The notes under the pieces were generated by a model that ran no database searches, was not told where the DNA came from, and was given only the letters and a program-made list of their open reading frames with translations. From the NCBI RefSeq assembly GCF_019355395.1, contig NZ_CP048829.1, forward strand, positions 1,054,001 to 1,118,000: a DNA stretch of 64,000 nt, given 5' to 3'. This document shows positions 18,220-25,793 of the stretch, piece after piece (position 1 is the first letter of the stretch; every line of letters starts with the position of its first letter). Source of the stretch: Chordicoccus furentiruminis (lineage in GTDB: Bacteria; Bacillota; Clostridia; Lachnospirales; Lachnospiraceae). The translations under genes were made by a program, and so were the position numbers.

Positions 18220-18222
18220 AAA
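18215..18222. repeat. Left target-site duplication of the ISL3 element
   Basis: TTTAAAAA at 18215-18222 is repeated exactly at 19939-19946; 8 bp is the usual ISL3 duplication length. Confidence 0.88.
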
Positions 18223-18288
18223 GGGTCAATCACTTTTCTTATGGGATAGGTGGTATCCCAGGTAATTTCAGGTAGCACCTGGCTGTAC

Positions 18289-18366
18289 CAGTGTCAAGGT
18301 CATCCGGCCATTTATCCCTCCCGCCCAAAGGGCGTGAGCATAAAAGGCCTTCTTCCCCTGACACTG
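18289..18366 (+). other. Structured non-coding segment in the IS leader
   Basis: CAGTGTCA (18289-18296) pairs with TGACACTG (18359-18366). It encloses GGCC...GGCC and GCCCAAAGGGC hairpins, and is followed by further hairpins (GGGGCGTAAGGACGCCCC around 18394). The 300 bp between the left IS end and the transposase has no credible ORF. It may be a transcript-level control or simply a terminator-like roadblock against outside transcription. Confidence 0.45.
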
Positions 18367-18522
18367 CTCCATCCAGGAGCGGCAGGGTAATCAAGGGGCG
18401 TAAGGACGCCCCGGCCCTTAAACCGGGCCAAAAACAGTTGCATAGAAAAAGGACCATCGTCTATAGTTGAGACTGTATTTCCTGGCAGAAGTGTACAAAC
18501 TCAACAAGGCGGTGGCCCGTAC

Positions 18523-19935
18523 ATGAATTATACACATACTGAGTCCGATGGACAACTGGCATTCTCTGAAAACAGATATACTTTTTTAAGCATCCCCTCC
18601 CGGCTGGAAGGCTTTAATAATTCTGACACAAGCGTACACCGGGCAGCTTCCGGCCGCGAAGTGTTGTGCTTTAACGGCAAGCTCGATCTGGCGGATGCTG
18701 ACCGCAGATGTCCAAAGTGTGGAAGCCGTATGCACATCAACGGTCACCGGGATCTTACGCTCCGGCATCTTTGCTTTGGCGGAAGCCTCAGTGCGATCCA
18801 TTTTGACCGCGTGCAGCTCATCTGCAAATGCGGACATTCCCATATGCAGTCTGTTCCGTTCAAAGCAGACGGCCATCAGATATCTGTGGAACTGTACCAG
18901 TATACCAGGGATCTGTTGGCACTTGGCACTTACACGCTCAAGCAGGTAGCTGAGATCACCGGGCTCGGAAAGAACACGGTCAAAGCCTTAGACCTTAAGC
19001 GCCTGAAGGAGCTCTATACCATCGACGGCACGAAACTGATCAGACCGGAGCAGCCGGCAAAAATGCTTGCCATTGATGAGTTCAAGCTCCACAACGGCCA
19101 CCGCTATGCCACCCACATCATAGATCTTGATACCGGCCATATCCTCTGGATCTCCCATGGGAAGAAAAAGCAGGTGGTCTATGACTTCATCGACCATGTC
19201 GGCCTGGAATGGATGGACTCTGTCGAGGCCGTCGCCTGCGACATGAACTCCGATTTCCAGGAGGCTTTTGAGGAAAAATGCCCCTGGATACAGCCGGTGT
19301 TCGATTACTTCCACATCGTAAAGAACTTCAACGACAAGGTGGTCAGTGAAGTCCGCAAGGACGAGCAGCGCCGCCTGTATGAGGAAGGCCTTATGGAGGA
19401 GGCAAGGGCTTTAAAAAAGACCCGTTACATCCTGATGTCAAGTCGATCAACGCTTCAGGCGAAAGATGCGCAAGCCAGGACAGGTGAGCCGATCAGCCGG
19501 TCCGGTTCCATCTTTCCCAAGGAAGAGTACGTCCGGAAAGAGGGTTATGAAGCAAGATATGACGAACTTCTCAGTCAGAACAAGCTTCTGTTCACGCTTG
19601 ATCTGATTAAGGAGCGTCTGTCTCTTTCCTACACCCGCACTGATGAAGCCCGTATGGCGGATGACATCACCTGGATCATGGATACCTGCAGTGCATCCGG
19701 AAACAGTCATCTTCAGTGGTTCGGAAGACTCCTTGGAAACCACTTTGAGGGCATCATAGCCCATGCAACTTATAAAATCTCCTCTGGCAAGATGGAGGGC
19801 ATCAACAACAAGATCAAAGTCTTACGGCGACAGGCCTACGGACTTCCGGATGACGATTATTTCTTCCTCAGGCTGTTTGACGCCAGCAGGAAGGGTTATA
19901 TTCGCAACCCCTTATCCCATAAGATTTGTGATTGA
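18523..19935 (+). CDS. ISL3-family transposase
   Basis: This 470-residue DDE transposase starts with a zinc-ribbon region (RRCPKCGSRMHINGHR, then LICKCGHSHMQ), followed by a helix-turn-helix (LKQVAEITGLGKNTVK). The catalytic core has AIDEFKL (first Asp), ACDMNSDFQEAF (second Asp) and SSGKMEGINNKIKVLRRQAYG (Glu region). It is intact with no frameshift. The stop codon lies inside the right inverted repeat. Lower GC than the neighbouring host genes is visible. Confidence 0.96.
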   Translation: MNYTHTESDGQLAFSENRYTFLSIPSRLEGFNNSDTSVHRAASGREVLCFNGKLDLADADRRCPKCGSRMHINGHRDLTLRHLCFGGSLSAIHFDRVQLICKCGHSHMQSVPFKADGHQISVELYQYTRDLLALGTYTLKQVAEITGLGKNTVKALDLKRLKELYTIDGTKLIRPEQPAKMLAIDEFKLHNGHRYATHIIDLDTGHILWISHGKKKQVVYDFIDHVGLEWMDSVEAVACDMNSDFQEAFEEKCPWIQPVFDYFHIVKNFNDKVVSEVRKDEQRRLYEEGLMEEARALKKTRYILMSSRSTLQAKDAQARTGEPISRSGSIFPKEEYVRKEGYEARYDELLSQNKLLFTLDLIKERLSLSYTRTDEARMADDITWIMDTCSASGNSHLQWFGRLLGNHFEGIIAHATYKISSGKMEGINNKIKVLRRQAYGLPDDDYFFLRLFDASRKGYIRNPLSHKICD

Positions 19936-19938
19936 AGC

Positions 19939-19946
19939 TTTAAAAA
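19939..19946. repeat. Right target-site duplication of the ISL3 element
   Basis: TTTAAAAA, identical to 18215-18222. It lies 15 bp upstream of the Crp/Fnr start codon. Confidence 0.88.
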
Positions 19947-19961
19947 GAAAAGGACACTGAC

Positions 19962-20669
19962 ATGAAGGAAAAAGGAGCAGACAGAAAGATCGCCCTGCCC
20001 GATCAGGCGCTGTCAGACAGCTCGCTCTTCAGAGGGCTTTCCGCCTCCGAAGTACGGACGCTTCTCGGGGAGACGCCGCATGTGCTGCAGTATTATGAGA
20101 AGGAAGAGACGATCTTTCATCTGATGGATCCGGCTGAGCGCATCGGCATCGTGCTCAGCGGGCGCGTGCAGGCGCAGAAAGCCTTCCCGAACGGGAGCCA
20201 GATCAACGTATCGACCCGGGGACCAGGCGGGATGCTCGGGCCGGCAGCCGCATTTTCCGAATCAAGGGTCTATCCCTGTGACGTCGTCGCGCTCGAGTCC
20301 TCGACGATTCTGATGTTCCGGAGAGAGGATCTGCTCCGTCTGCTGCAGAAGGATCTCAGGATACTGGAGAACTTCACGACCGGCATTTCTTCCGCAGCCT
20401 ATTACCTGCAGCAGCGGATCGAGCTGTACTCCTACCACGGCATCTCACAGAAAGCCGCCTTCTGGCTCCTCATCGAATGCCGGAAGCGCGGAAGCCGGAC
20501 GGTTCCGGTTCCGGGATCCGTCACGCAGTGGGCCCTGCTGATGAATGTCTCACGCCCCTCCCTCCACCGGGAGCTGAAGAAAATGGAAGAGACGGGTCTG
20601 ATCCGGTGCACGGACAAAAAAGTGGATATTCTCGATCCCGAAGCGCTTCAGGATCTTCTGAGCGGGTAA
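19962..20669 (+). CDS. Crp/Fnr-family transcriptional regulator
   Basis: This 235-residue protein has an N-terminal cyclic-nucleotide-binding-type barrel (about residues 20-140: FHLMDPAERIGIVLSGRVQAQK, GPGGMLGPAAAF) and a C-terminal winged helix (about 165-225: TQWALLMNVSRPSLHRELKKMEETGLI). No Fnr-type cysteine cluster is present, so it senses something other than O2 through Fe-S. The ATG is preceded by AAAAGG. The ISL3 element sits 23 bp upstream, so the native promoter has been separated from the gene. Expression may now depend on IS read-out or be lost. Confidence 0.9.
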   Translation: MKEKGADRKIALPDQALSDSSLFRGLSASEVRTLLGETPHVLQYYEKEETIFHLMDPAERIGIVLSGRVQAQKAFPNGSQINVSTRGPGGMLGPAAAFSESRVYPCDVVALESSTILMFRREDLLRLLQKDLRILENFTTGISSAAYYLQQRIELYSYHGISQKAAFWLLIECRKRGSRTVPVPGSVTQWALLMNVSRPSLHRELKKMEETGLIRCTDKKVDILDPEALQDLLSG

Positions 20670-20708
20670 GCGGCTCACCTGTTCGCTCTTTGCGCTTCCG
20701 GCCGCTCC

Positions 20709-20747
20709 GGATCCGGCCCGGACGTCCCGCATCCGGAAGCCGGATCC
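20709..20747. terminator. Inverted repeat between crp-like gene and pheA
   Basis: GGATCCGGC (20709-20717) pairs with GCCGGATCC (20739-20747), between convergent genes. There is no strong T tract. Confidence 0.45.
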
Positions 20748-20749
20748 GT

Positions 20750-21613
20750 TCAGTCCGCCGCCTCTCCGCCGTCGATTTCCTCGCGGTAATTGCCGAGGAA
20801 ACGGAACTCGGGACAGTCCGCCTTCAGCGAGTCAAGAATCCCCTGCACCTTCGGATCCCTCACGGAGCCTTCGATATCAATATAGAAGCGGAACTCAAAA
20901 TCCCGTCCTGGGATCGGCGCGCTCTCGATCTTCCAGAGGTTGATGTGTTCCCGGGCGAAACGGTCCAGCACGCCGGCGAGTGCGCCCGGCCGGTGCGGAA
21001 GGGAAAGGATCAGCGAGATCCGGTCCGCGTCCCCGCTCACCCGGGGTTCCTTCGCGATGCAGAGGAAACGGGTGTAGTTGTGATCGCTGTCCGCGATCCG
21101 GCGCTTCAGCACCTCAAGACCGTAGAGGTCCGCGCACTCCGGAGAGGAGATGGCCGCGATGCCCGGTTCTTCGGATCCGGCCACCATCCGGGCCGCCACC
21201 GCGGTGTTGAGACAGGGCACCTGTTTCACGTGCTCGCCGAGCGAGTGAAGAAACGCCGCGCACTGACCCAGCGCCTGCTCATGGGAGCAGACCGCGGTCA
21301 GATCCTTCAGCCGGGTGCCCGGCTTCGCCAGCAGCTGATGCCGGATTCTCAGACGGTAGCCGCGGACGATGGAGATGTCCTGCCTTCCCAGTATCTGATA
21401 GACCTGCTTCACGGATCCGTAGGTATTGTTCTCGATGGGGAGAAGCCCGAAGTCGCAGAGATCCTCTCTCACCGCCCTCGCGACGGCGTCGAAATTCCGA
21501 AAGTACAAGAAGCTCCCCTCCGGAAACAGCCGTTCGGCCGCGATCTGCGAATAGGCGCCCCGGATACCCTGACAGGCGATCACAAGTCCTCTTCCCCGGT
21601 TCGTTTCTTCCAT
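20750..21613 (-). CDS. pheA: Prephenate dehydratase
   Basis: This 287-residue protein converts prephenate to phenylpyruvate, the committed step to phenylalanine. The catalytic PDT domain (1-180) shows GIRGAYSQIAAERLFP, LPIENNTYGSV, SHEQALGQC and the NYTRFL motif with the essential Thr. A C-terminal ACT domain (about 200-275: ISLILSLPHRPGALAGVLD, INLWKIESAPIPGRDFEFRFYIDIEG) is the usual phenylalanine feedback site. No chorismate mutase domain is fused. It lies 18 bp after aroF on the same strand, under the shared Phe leader at 22655-22862. Confidence 0.96.
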   Translation of the reverse strand: MEETNRGRGLVIACQGIRGAYSQIAAERLFPEGSFLYFRNFDAVARAVREDLCDFGLLPIENNTYGSVKQVYQILGRQDISIVRGYRLRIRHQLLAKPGTRLKDLTAVCSHEQALGQCAAFLHSLGEHVKQVPCLNTAVAARMVAGSEEPGIAAISSPECADLYGLEVLKRRIADSDHNYTRFLCIAKEPRVSGDADRISLILSLPHRPGALAGVLDRFAREHINLWKIESAPIPGRDFEFRFYIDIEGSVRDPKVQGILDSLKADCPEFRFLGNYREEIDGGEAAD

Positions 21614-21631
21614 AACCTCTCCTTTTCGTCC

Positions 21632-22636
21632 TCAGTCCGCGAGCGCCGCCCGGATTTTTCCGAGCCGCCGCGCCAGCCGCTCAAACGCGTCCGGCGTGAT
21701 CGACTGCGGCCCGTCGCATCTTGCGTGAGCCGGATCATTGTGCACCTCAATGATGAGCCCGTCGGCGCCGGCCGCCACAGCCGCCTGCGCCATCGAGGGA
21801 ACCAGCGCGGACCGTCCGGTGGCATGGCTCGGATCGATGATCACCGGGAGATGGGACAGCGTCTTGAGCGACGGGATGCAGGCAAGGTCGAGGGTGTTTC
21901 TCGTATAAGTCTCGAACGTCCGGATCCCCCGCTCGCAGAGGATCACGTTGGGATTGCCCCCGGCGAGAATGTACTCCGCGCTCATCAGCAGATCCTGATA
22001 GCTGGCGGCCATCCCTCTCTTTAGGAGAACCGGCTTTCTCGTTCTCCCGAGCGCCTTCAGCAGAGAGAAATTCTGCATGTTCCGTGCGCCGACCTGAAGG
22101 ATATCAATGTCCTCGAACAGCGGAAGCTGGCTCGCGTCCATGATCTCCGTGCAGATCGGGAGGCCGGTGGCCTCTCTCGCCTTCAGCAGCAGCCGGATGC
22201 CTTCCGCCTCCAGTCCCTGAAAGGAGTAGGGCGAGGTGCGGGGCTTGAAGGCGCCGCCCCGGAGGACCGTCGCCCCGGCCGCCTTCACCGCCTTTGCGAT
22301 GCCGACGATCTGCTCCTCGGACTCCACGGAGCAGGGTCCGGCGATCAGCGTGAGCGTGCCGCCCCCGATCACGGCATCTCCGACCCGGATCACCGTATCG
22401 GAGGGATGAAACTTGCGGTTTGCATTTTTATATGGCTCCTGAACCCGCTTCACATCCTCGACGATATCGAGCGCCGAGATCAGGTCCATGTCGATGGAAG
22501 ACGTGTCGCCGATGAGGCCGAGAATCGTCTGGTGCTGCCCCACGGTGGGATGGACCTCGATATGGCGTTCCTTCAGCCACGACAGCAGATGATCGAGCTG
22601 GGCCCTGTCCGGATGTTCCTTCAGAATGACGATCAT
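21632..22636 (-). CDS. aroF: 3-deoxy-7-phosphoheptulonate (DAHP) synthase
   Basis: This 334-residue protein condenses phosphoenolpyruvate and erythrose-4-phosphate, the first step of the shikimate pathway. It is the AroAbeta/Thermotoga-like type: residues 1-70 form a ferredoxin-like regulatory domain (MIVILKEHPDRAQLD), then the KDSA/DAHPS barrel with LIAGPCSVES, LRGGAFKPRTSPYSFQG, VGARNMQN, LLKRGM, ILCERGIRTFE and IIDPSHATG. The metal-binding Cys (AGPCS), His and Glu are present. ATG 22634-22636 follows GGGAGG. It is the first structural gene after a Phe-rich leader peptide and terminator. Confidence 0.96.
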   Translation of the reverse strand: MIVILKEHPDRAQLDHLLSWLKERHIEVHPTVGQHQTILGLIGDTSSIDMDLISALDIVEDVKRVQEPYKNANRKFHPSDTVIRVGDAVIGGGTLTLIAGPCSVESEEQIVGIAKAVKAAGATVLRGGAFKPRTSPYSFQGLEAEGIRLLLKAREATGLPICTEIMDASQLPLFEDIDILQVGARNMQNFSLLKALGRTRKPVLLKRGMAASYQDLLMSAEYILAGGNPNVILCERGIRTFETYTRNTLDLACIPSLKTLSHLPVIIDPSHATGRSALVPSMAQAAVAAGADGLIIEVHNDPAHARCDGPQSITPDAFERLARRLGKIRAALAD

Positions 22637-22654
22637 GTCTTACCTCCCTGACAT

Positions 22655-22688
22655 AAAAAAGATCCCGCGGCCGGCTGACCTCGGGATC
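22655..22688 (-). terminator. Attenuator terminator of aroF-pheA
   Basis: On the minus strand GATCCCG pairs with CGGGATC (plus-strand positions 22682-22688 and 22661-22667), followed by TTTTTT (22655-22660). It ends 18 bp upstream of the aroF start codon. An upstream segment GGAGATC can pair with GATCCC (one bulge) to form an antiterminator. Confidence 0.88.
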
Positions 22689-22721
22689 GGATGCTTTATG
22701 AATGATCTCCTGCGATTCTGG

Positions 22722-22805
22722 TCACGCCGACAAAACCTTACCCTTCGTAAAGGTAAAGCCCGCAAACCAGAAAAAGCCGAATGCAGAATGAGCGGAGATC
22801 TTCAT
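22722..22805 (-). CDS. Phe-rich leader peptide of the aroF-pheA attenuator
   Basis: A 27-codon ORF starts at ATG 22803-22805 with GGAGG 7 bases upstream. Residues 9-19 read FGFFWFAGFTF: six Phe and one Trp in eleven codons. It ends at TGA 22722-22724, followed 34 bases later by a terminator hairpin. TTCTGGT inside codons 11-14 is complementary to ACCAGAA just after the stop (the 1:2 pairing), which overlaps the segment able to pair with the terminator's 5' arm. Stalling at Phe codons would therefore favour antitermination. Role inferred by analogy with pheL. Confidence 0.87.
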   Translation of the reverse strand: MKISAHSAFGFFWFAGFTFTKGKVLSA

Positions 22806-22833
22806 GTGTTTCCTCCAGAAATTTGTCTTCTCA

Positions 22834-22862
22834 AACTTAGCACGCGCTCTCCCTGCTGTCAA
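22834..22862 (-). promoter_or_regulatory. Promoter of the aroF-pheA leader transcript
   Basis: Minus strand TTGACA (22857-22862) and TAAGTT (22834-22839) are 17 bp apart; the start point would be about 20 bases before the leader peptide ATG. Confidence 0.65.
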
Positions 22863-22901
22863 GGCGGGAAATGCACCCGGCGCCGGAAGAAAAGGCCGTT
22901 T

Positions 22902-23495
22902 TCAGAGCACCGGCAGCTCGAAAAGATAGAAGAGACCGTCCGGATGGGCGCTGCCCTGCTCGACCGCGACGACCGCATGGGCCGACACCTCCGCGCCGGC
23001 CTTACGCGCCAGCTCTCTCAGCGCTTTCGTAGTGCCGCCCCCGCCGAAAACATCGTCCATGAGGAGGATCTTCTTTCCGGAAAGATACGCCGCGTCCTCC
23101 GGCGTCAGGCTCAGAGTCTGGTCCGCGTCGGTCGTCACCGAGCGGTATCCGGCCCGGACAGTGTTCGCCGGATCCGTGCTCTTCCGTGCTACGACCGTAT
23201 GCGTCAGCTCCGGATGTATCCGGCTCCAGCGAACCGCGACCGCGTGCGCGAGCGCGTTGCTCTTCGAGACCGGGTTCAGGATTGTATCAAAGGACGCGCC
23301 GGCTTCCTCCATCAGACGGACCAGTTCGTCGGCTGCATGCTCAATCAGACTGACCTGACCGCTGATGTCGAGGAAACCGACCGTCCGGCCTCCGATCTTT
23401 TTGAACGGGAGGTCAAATACCCCGTCTCCCAGTGTGACCCGCAGCTTCTTTCCGTTCTCCGTATCCACCATCTCTGTTCTGACTCGTTCATCCAT
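22902..23495 (-). CDS. Phosphoribosyltransferase (purine type, Xpt/Apt-like)
   Basis: This 197-residue protein has a PRPP-binding loop ILLMDDVFGGGGTTKALRELARKAGAEV and an upstream NPVSKSNALAHAVAVRW segment typical of type I PRTases. These join a purine base to PRPP to give a nucleotide. The neighbours are guanine deaminase and a BMP-type nucleoside importer on the same strand, so guanine or xanthine is the likely base (inference). It lies 73 bp downstream of guaD and is probably the last gene of that operon. Confidence 0.82.
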   Translation of the reverse strand: MDERVRTEMVDTENGKKLRVTLGDGVFDLPFKKIGGRTVGFLDISGQVSLIEHAADELVRLMEEAGASFDTILNPVSKSNALAHAVAVRWSRIHPELTHTVVARKSTDPANTVRAGYRSVTTDADQTLSLTPEDAAYLSGKKILLMDDVFGGGGTTKALRELARKAGAEVSAHAVVAVEQGSAHPDGLFYLFELPVL

Positions 23496-23568
23496 GCTTT
23501 TCCCTCCTGTATCTGTCTTTCCGTCCGGACCGCGTCTCCGGATCCGGCGGATCGTCGCCCGACGCGCC

Positions 23569-24837
23569 TCACCCGGTCCGCACGCCCCGGAGAATCCGTC
23601 CGCGGATCATCTCTGCCGATCCGGCATAGAGAAAACGGGCGAGTCGTTCCGGAAGCGTATAAGGCCGGAACTGCCTCAGCTCCCGGTCATCGATCACCAG
23701 TGCGTCGAAGTACATTCCCTCCGCGAAGCAGCCTGTATCCCCGAAGAAACGGCCGCCGCCCCGCGTCCCGAGATAGAATGCCTCCGTCAGCGTCAGCGGA
23801 TCCGTGCGGCCGCTCACCTTGGAAACCAGCTGGGCATTCACGATCACCTGCCGCATGTCCAGCGTGTGGCCGCCGCCCACGTCGCTGCCGAGTCCCACGG
23901 GAATCCCTTTTCTCATGCATTCCCTGACATTCAGATAGCGGTCGTTCGGGATATGCACGATGGCGTCCGGACAGTACGCGAGGAACACGCCCCGCCGGGC
24001 CATCAGCGCAAGAGACTCTTCCTCCGCGTACGTACAGTGGGCCATCACGGTCGGCGTCTGACCGAACAGTCCGAACCGGTCCCAGACCCGCGCGTAGGTT
24101 CTCTCCTCCGGAAAGCGTTTTCTCACCGCCGCCGTATCAAATGGGTTCTCGTTCATGTGGGACTGCACCGGGAGGCCGTACCGCTTCGCGAGGCGGCCGA
24201 GCGCATCGAGCAGAGCCTCCGAGCAGGCCGGGATATATTCCGGGCTCAGAATGCAGCGGATCCGATCCTCCCCTTCGAGCGCGCGGATCAGCGTCTCCGT
24301 CCCCTGTACGGACGCCTCCGTTGTCTCCGGGGCCTGACCGTCTTCGCTGAAGTCGCTGTTCATCTTACCGACGAAGGCTTCGAGTCCTCTGCGCCGGAGA
24401 TGACTGACGAGATTCAGTGCCGACGGGAGGTCCGAAGCCGTCATCATCACCGCGTGGAGCGAGCCGTACCGGAGAAGCTGATCCGTGAGCGCCGCGTTGA
24501 CTCTCTCCGCGTTCTCCGGCTCCGCGTAGGCCTGCTCCGTCGGATGGCAGTACAGCCGGAACCACTCCTCTCCGGTCCTGTCGCAGCCGAGTCCGGCCAT
24601 CGGAAGCTGGGCGGAATGCAGGTGGAGATCCGTAAAGGCCGGGATCACCAGCGCGTCCCCGAGCTCGACCGTCTCCGCACCTCCCTCCGTATCCGGCTTC
24701 TCCGGCCGGATCGACCGGATACGGCCGGCTGCATCCACGCTCACATACGCCGGTTCCATGACCTGTAAGGTATCCGGCTCCGGCGCGCTGACGAACCGGC
24801 CGTGAAAAACACGCCCTTTCCCGCTCCGTTCCGTCAT
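23569..24837 (-). CDS. guaD: Guanine deaminase (amidohydrolase)
   Basis: This 422-residue metal-dependent amidohydrolase has PAFTDLHLHSAQ (His72, His74), VQSHMNEN, VMAHCTY, and GLGSDVGGG with the catalytic Asp. The SDVGGG block and the tyrosine/phenylalanine-rich WFRLYCHPTEQ region match guanine deaminases, which convert guanine to xanthine. The ATG (24835-24837) overlaps the stop of the upstream permease by 4 bp (ATGA), with GGGGAGG upstream, showing translational coupling. Long in-frame upstream sequence is the antisense-like shadow of the permease gene and is not part of the protein. Confidence 0.9.
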   Translation of the reverse strand: MTERSGKGRVFHGRFVSAPEPDTLQVMEPAYVSVDAAGRIRSIRPEKPDTEGGAETVELGDALVIPAFTDLHLHSAQLPMAGLGCDRTGEEWFRLYCHPTEQAYAEPENAERVNAALTDQLLRYGSLHAVMMTASDLPSALNLVSHLRRRGLEAFVGKMNSDFSEDGQAPETTEASVQGTETLIRALEGEDRIRCILSPEYIPACSEALLDALGRLAKRYGLPVQSHMNENPFDTAAVRKRFPEERTYARVWDRFGLFGQTPTVMAHCTYAEEESLALMARRGVFLAYCPDAIVHIPNDRYLNVRECMRKGIPVGLGSDVGGGHTLDMRQVIVNAQLVSKVSGRTDPLTLTEAFYLGTRGGGRFFGDTGCFAEGMYFDALVIDDRELRQFRPYTLPERLARFLYAGSAEMIRGRILRGVRTG

Positions 24838-25784
24838 GAAGCCTCCCCCGAGGCCCGCTTTGCCTTCTCCGTCCGCTGTCTTGCGCGGGACGTCCTGTGA
24901 AGCGAATAGACCGTGATACCGAGCAGCGTCGCCGCGTACGGAATCGCGGAGACAAACTGAACCGGCATGCCGAGCATCTGAAGCGAATTGCCGAGCGCGT
25001 TGGTCGCGCCGAAGAACAGCGCCGCCAGCGTGGTGCCCCAGGGCGTCATCTGGCCCATCGATTCCGCCGCCAGCGCGATGAAGCCGCGCCCGGCCGTCAT
25101 GTTGGCCGTAAATCCGTCCATCTGGCCCATCGAGAGGTACGCGCCCCCGAAGCCCGCGAAGATACCGCTGATGAGCAGCGCAATATACCGGGTTCTCACG
25201 AGACGGATGCCTACACTCTCCGCCGCGTCCGGTGCCTCGCCGGCAGAGCGGATCTTCGTCCCGAGCGGCATCCTGTAGAGAATGAACCGGAGCAGAATCA
25301 CGCCGAGGAACGCGAGATAGGTGAGCACGTTCTGGCCCGAGATGACGGCGCCGACGAAGGGAATCTCGCGGATCAGCGGGATGTCCAGCTTCGGCAGCAT
25401 CACGCTCGGGATCGCGGTGGACGCCCCCTTCTGACCGGTCAGCAGGAAGAGGGCGAAGATCGTGATTCCCTTGGCGAGCATGTTGACCGCCAGGCCGCTC
25501 ATCACGAAATGGGTCCCGAGATGGAGAATGAAATACGCCATCAGCATCGCCATCGCGACCGAGCATAGAACGGCGAACAGAAGCCCCATCCAGGCGTTCT
25601 GGAAAAGCGCCGAGAAACAGACGCCCGCAAAGGCCGCGGTCAGCATGCAGCCCTCGATTCCGATATTCGTCACGCCGGCGAGATCGGATACGACCGCCGC
25701 CATTCCGGCAAAAACCAGAGAGGTACTGACCCGGAATACAGAGAAGAGAAATGATTCGGAGCAGATAATTCGCAGCAGATTCAT
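24834..25784 (-). CDS. Nucleoside ABC transporter permease (NupQ-type)
   Basis: This 316-residue membrane protein has about nine or ten helices. It has the BPD-transp-2 pattern of nucleoside/BMP importers: SDLAGVTNIGIEGCML, the EAA-like GTKIRSAGEAPDAAESVGI loop, and GYAGAYLSMGQM-type glycine motif with AGRGFIALAAE. It pairs with the permease at 25794 to form the pore for purine nucleosides or bases. Separated by 9 bp from that gene and overlapping guaD by 4 bp. Confidence 0.92.
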   Translation of the reverse strand: MNLLRIICSESFLFSVFRVSTSLVFAGMAAVVSDLAGVTNIGIEGCMLTAAFAGVCFSALFQNAWMGLLFAVLCSVAMAMLMAYFILHLGTHFVMSGLAVNMLAKGITIFALFLLTGQKGASTAIPSVMLPKLDIPLIREIPFVGAVISGQNVLTYLAFLGVILLRFILYRMPLGTKIRSAGEAPDAAESVGIRLVRTRYIALLISGIFAGFGGAYLSMGQMDGFTANMTAGRGFIALAAESMGQMTPWGTTLAALFFGATNALGNSLQMLGMPVQFVSAIPYAATLLGITVYSLHRTSRARQRTEKAKRASGEAS

Positions 25785-25793
25785 GTCGTCACC

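Larger units (their letters stand above)
18223..19938 (+). mobile_element. Complete ISL3-family insertion sequence (1716 bp)
   Basis: The ends are imperfect inverted repeats: 22 of 28 positions match between the left end (GGGTCAATCAC at 18223) and the complement of the right end (GCTTCAATCAC reading inward from 19938), sharing CTTATGGGATA. Exact 8-bp direct repeats flank it. It contains one full-length transposase and a 300-bp structured non-coding leader. Inverted repeats, duplication and ORF are all intact, so the element looks recent and possibly active. It lies in the leader of the downstream Crp/Fnr gene. Confidence 0.93.

Noticed and set aside
22637-22862. T-box leader before aroF
   Set aside because: No AGGGTGG-type T-box sequence or specifier loop is visible; the Phe-rich ORF and terminator fit ribosome-mediated attenuation.
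24838-25566. N-terminal extension of the guanine deaminase frame
   Set aside because: It overlaps the permease gene in another frame, lacks protein-like composition, and the ATGA-coupled start with GGGGAGG is convincing.
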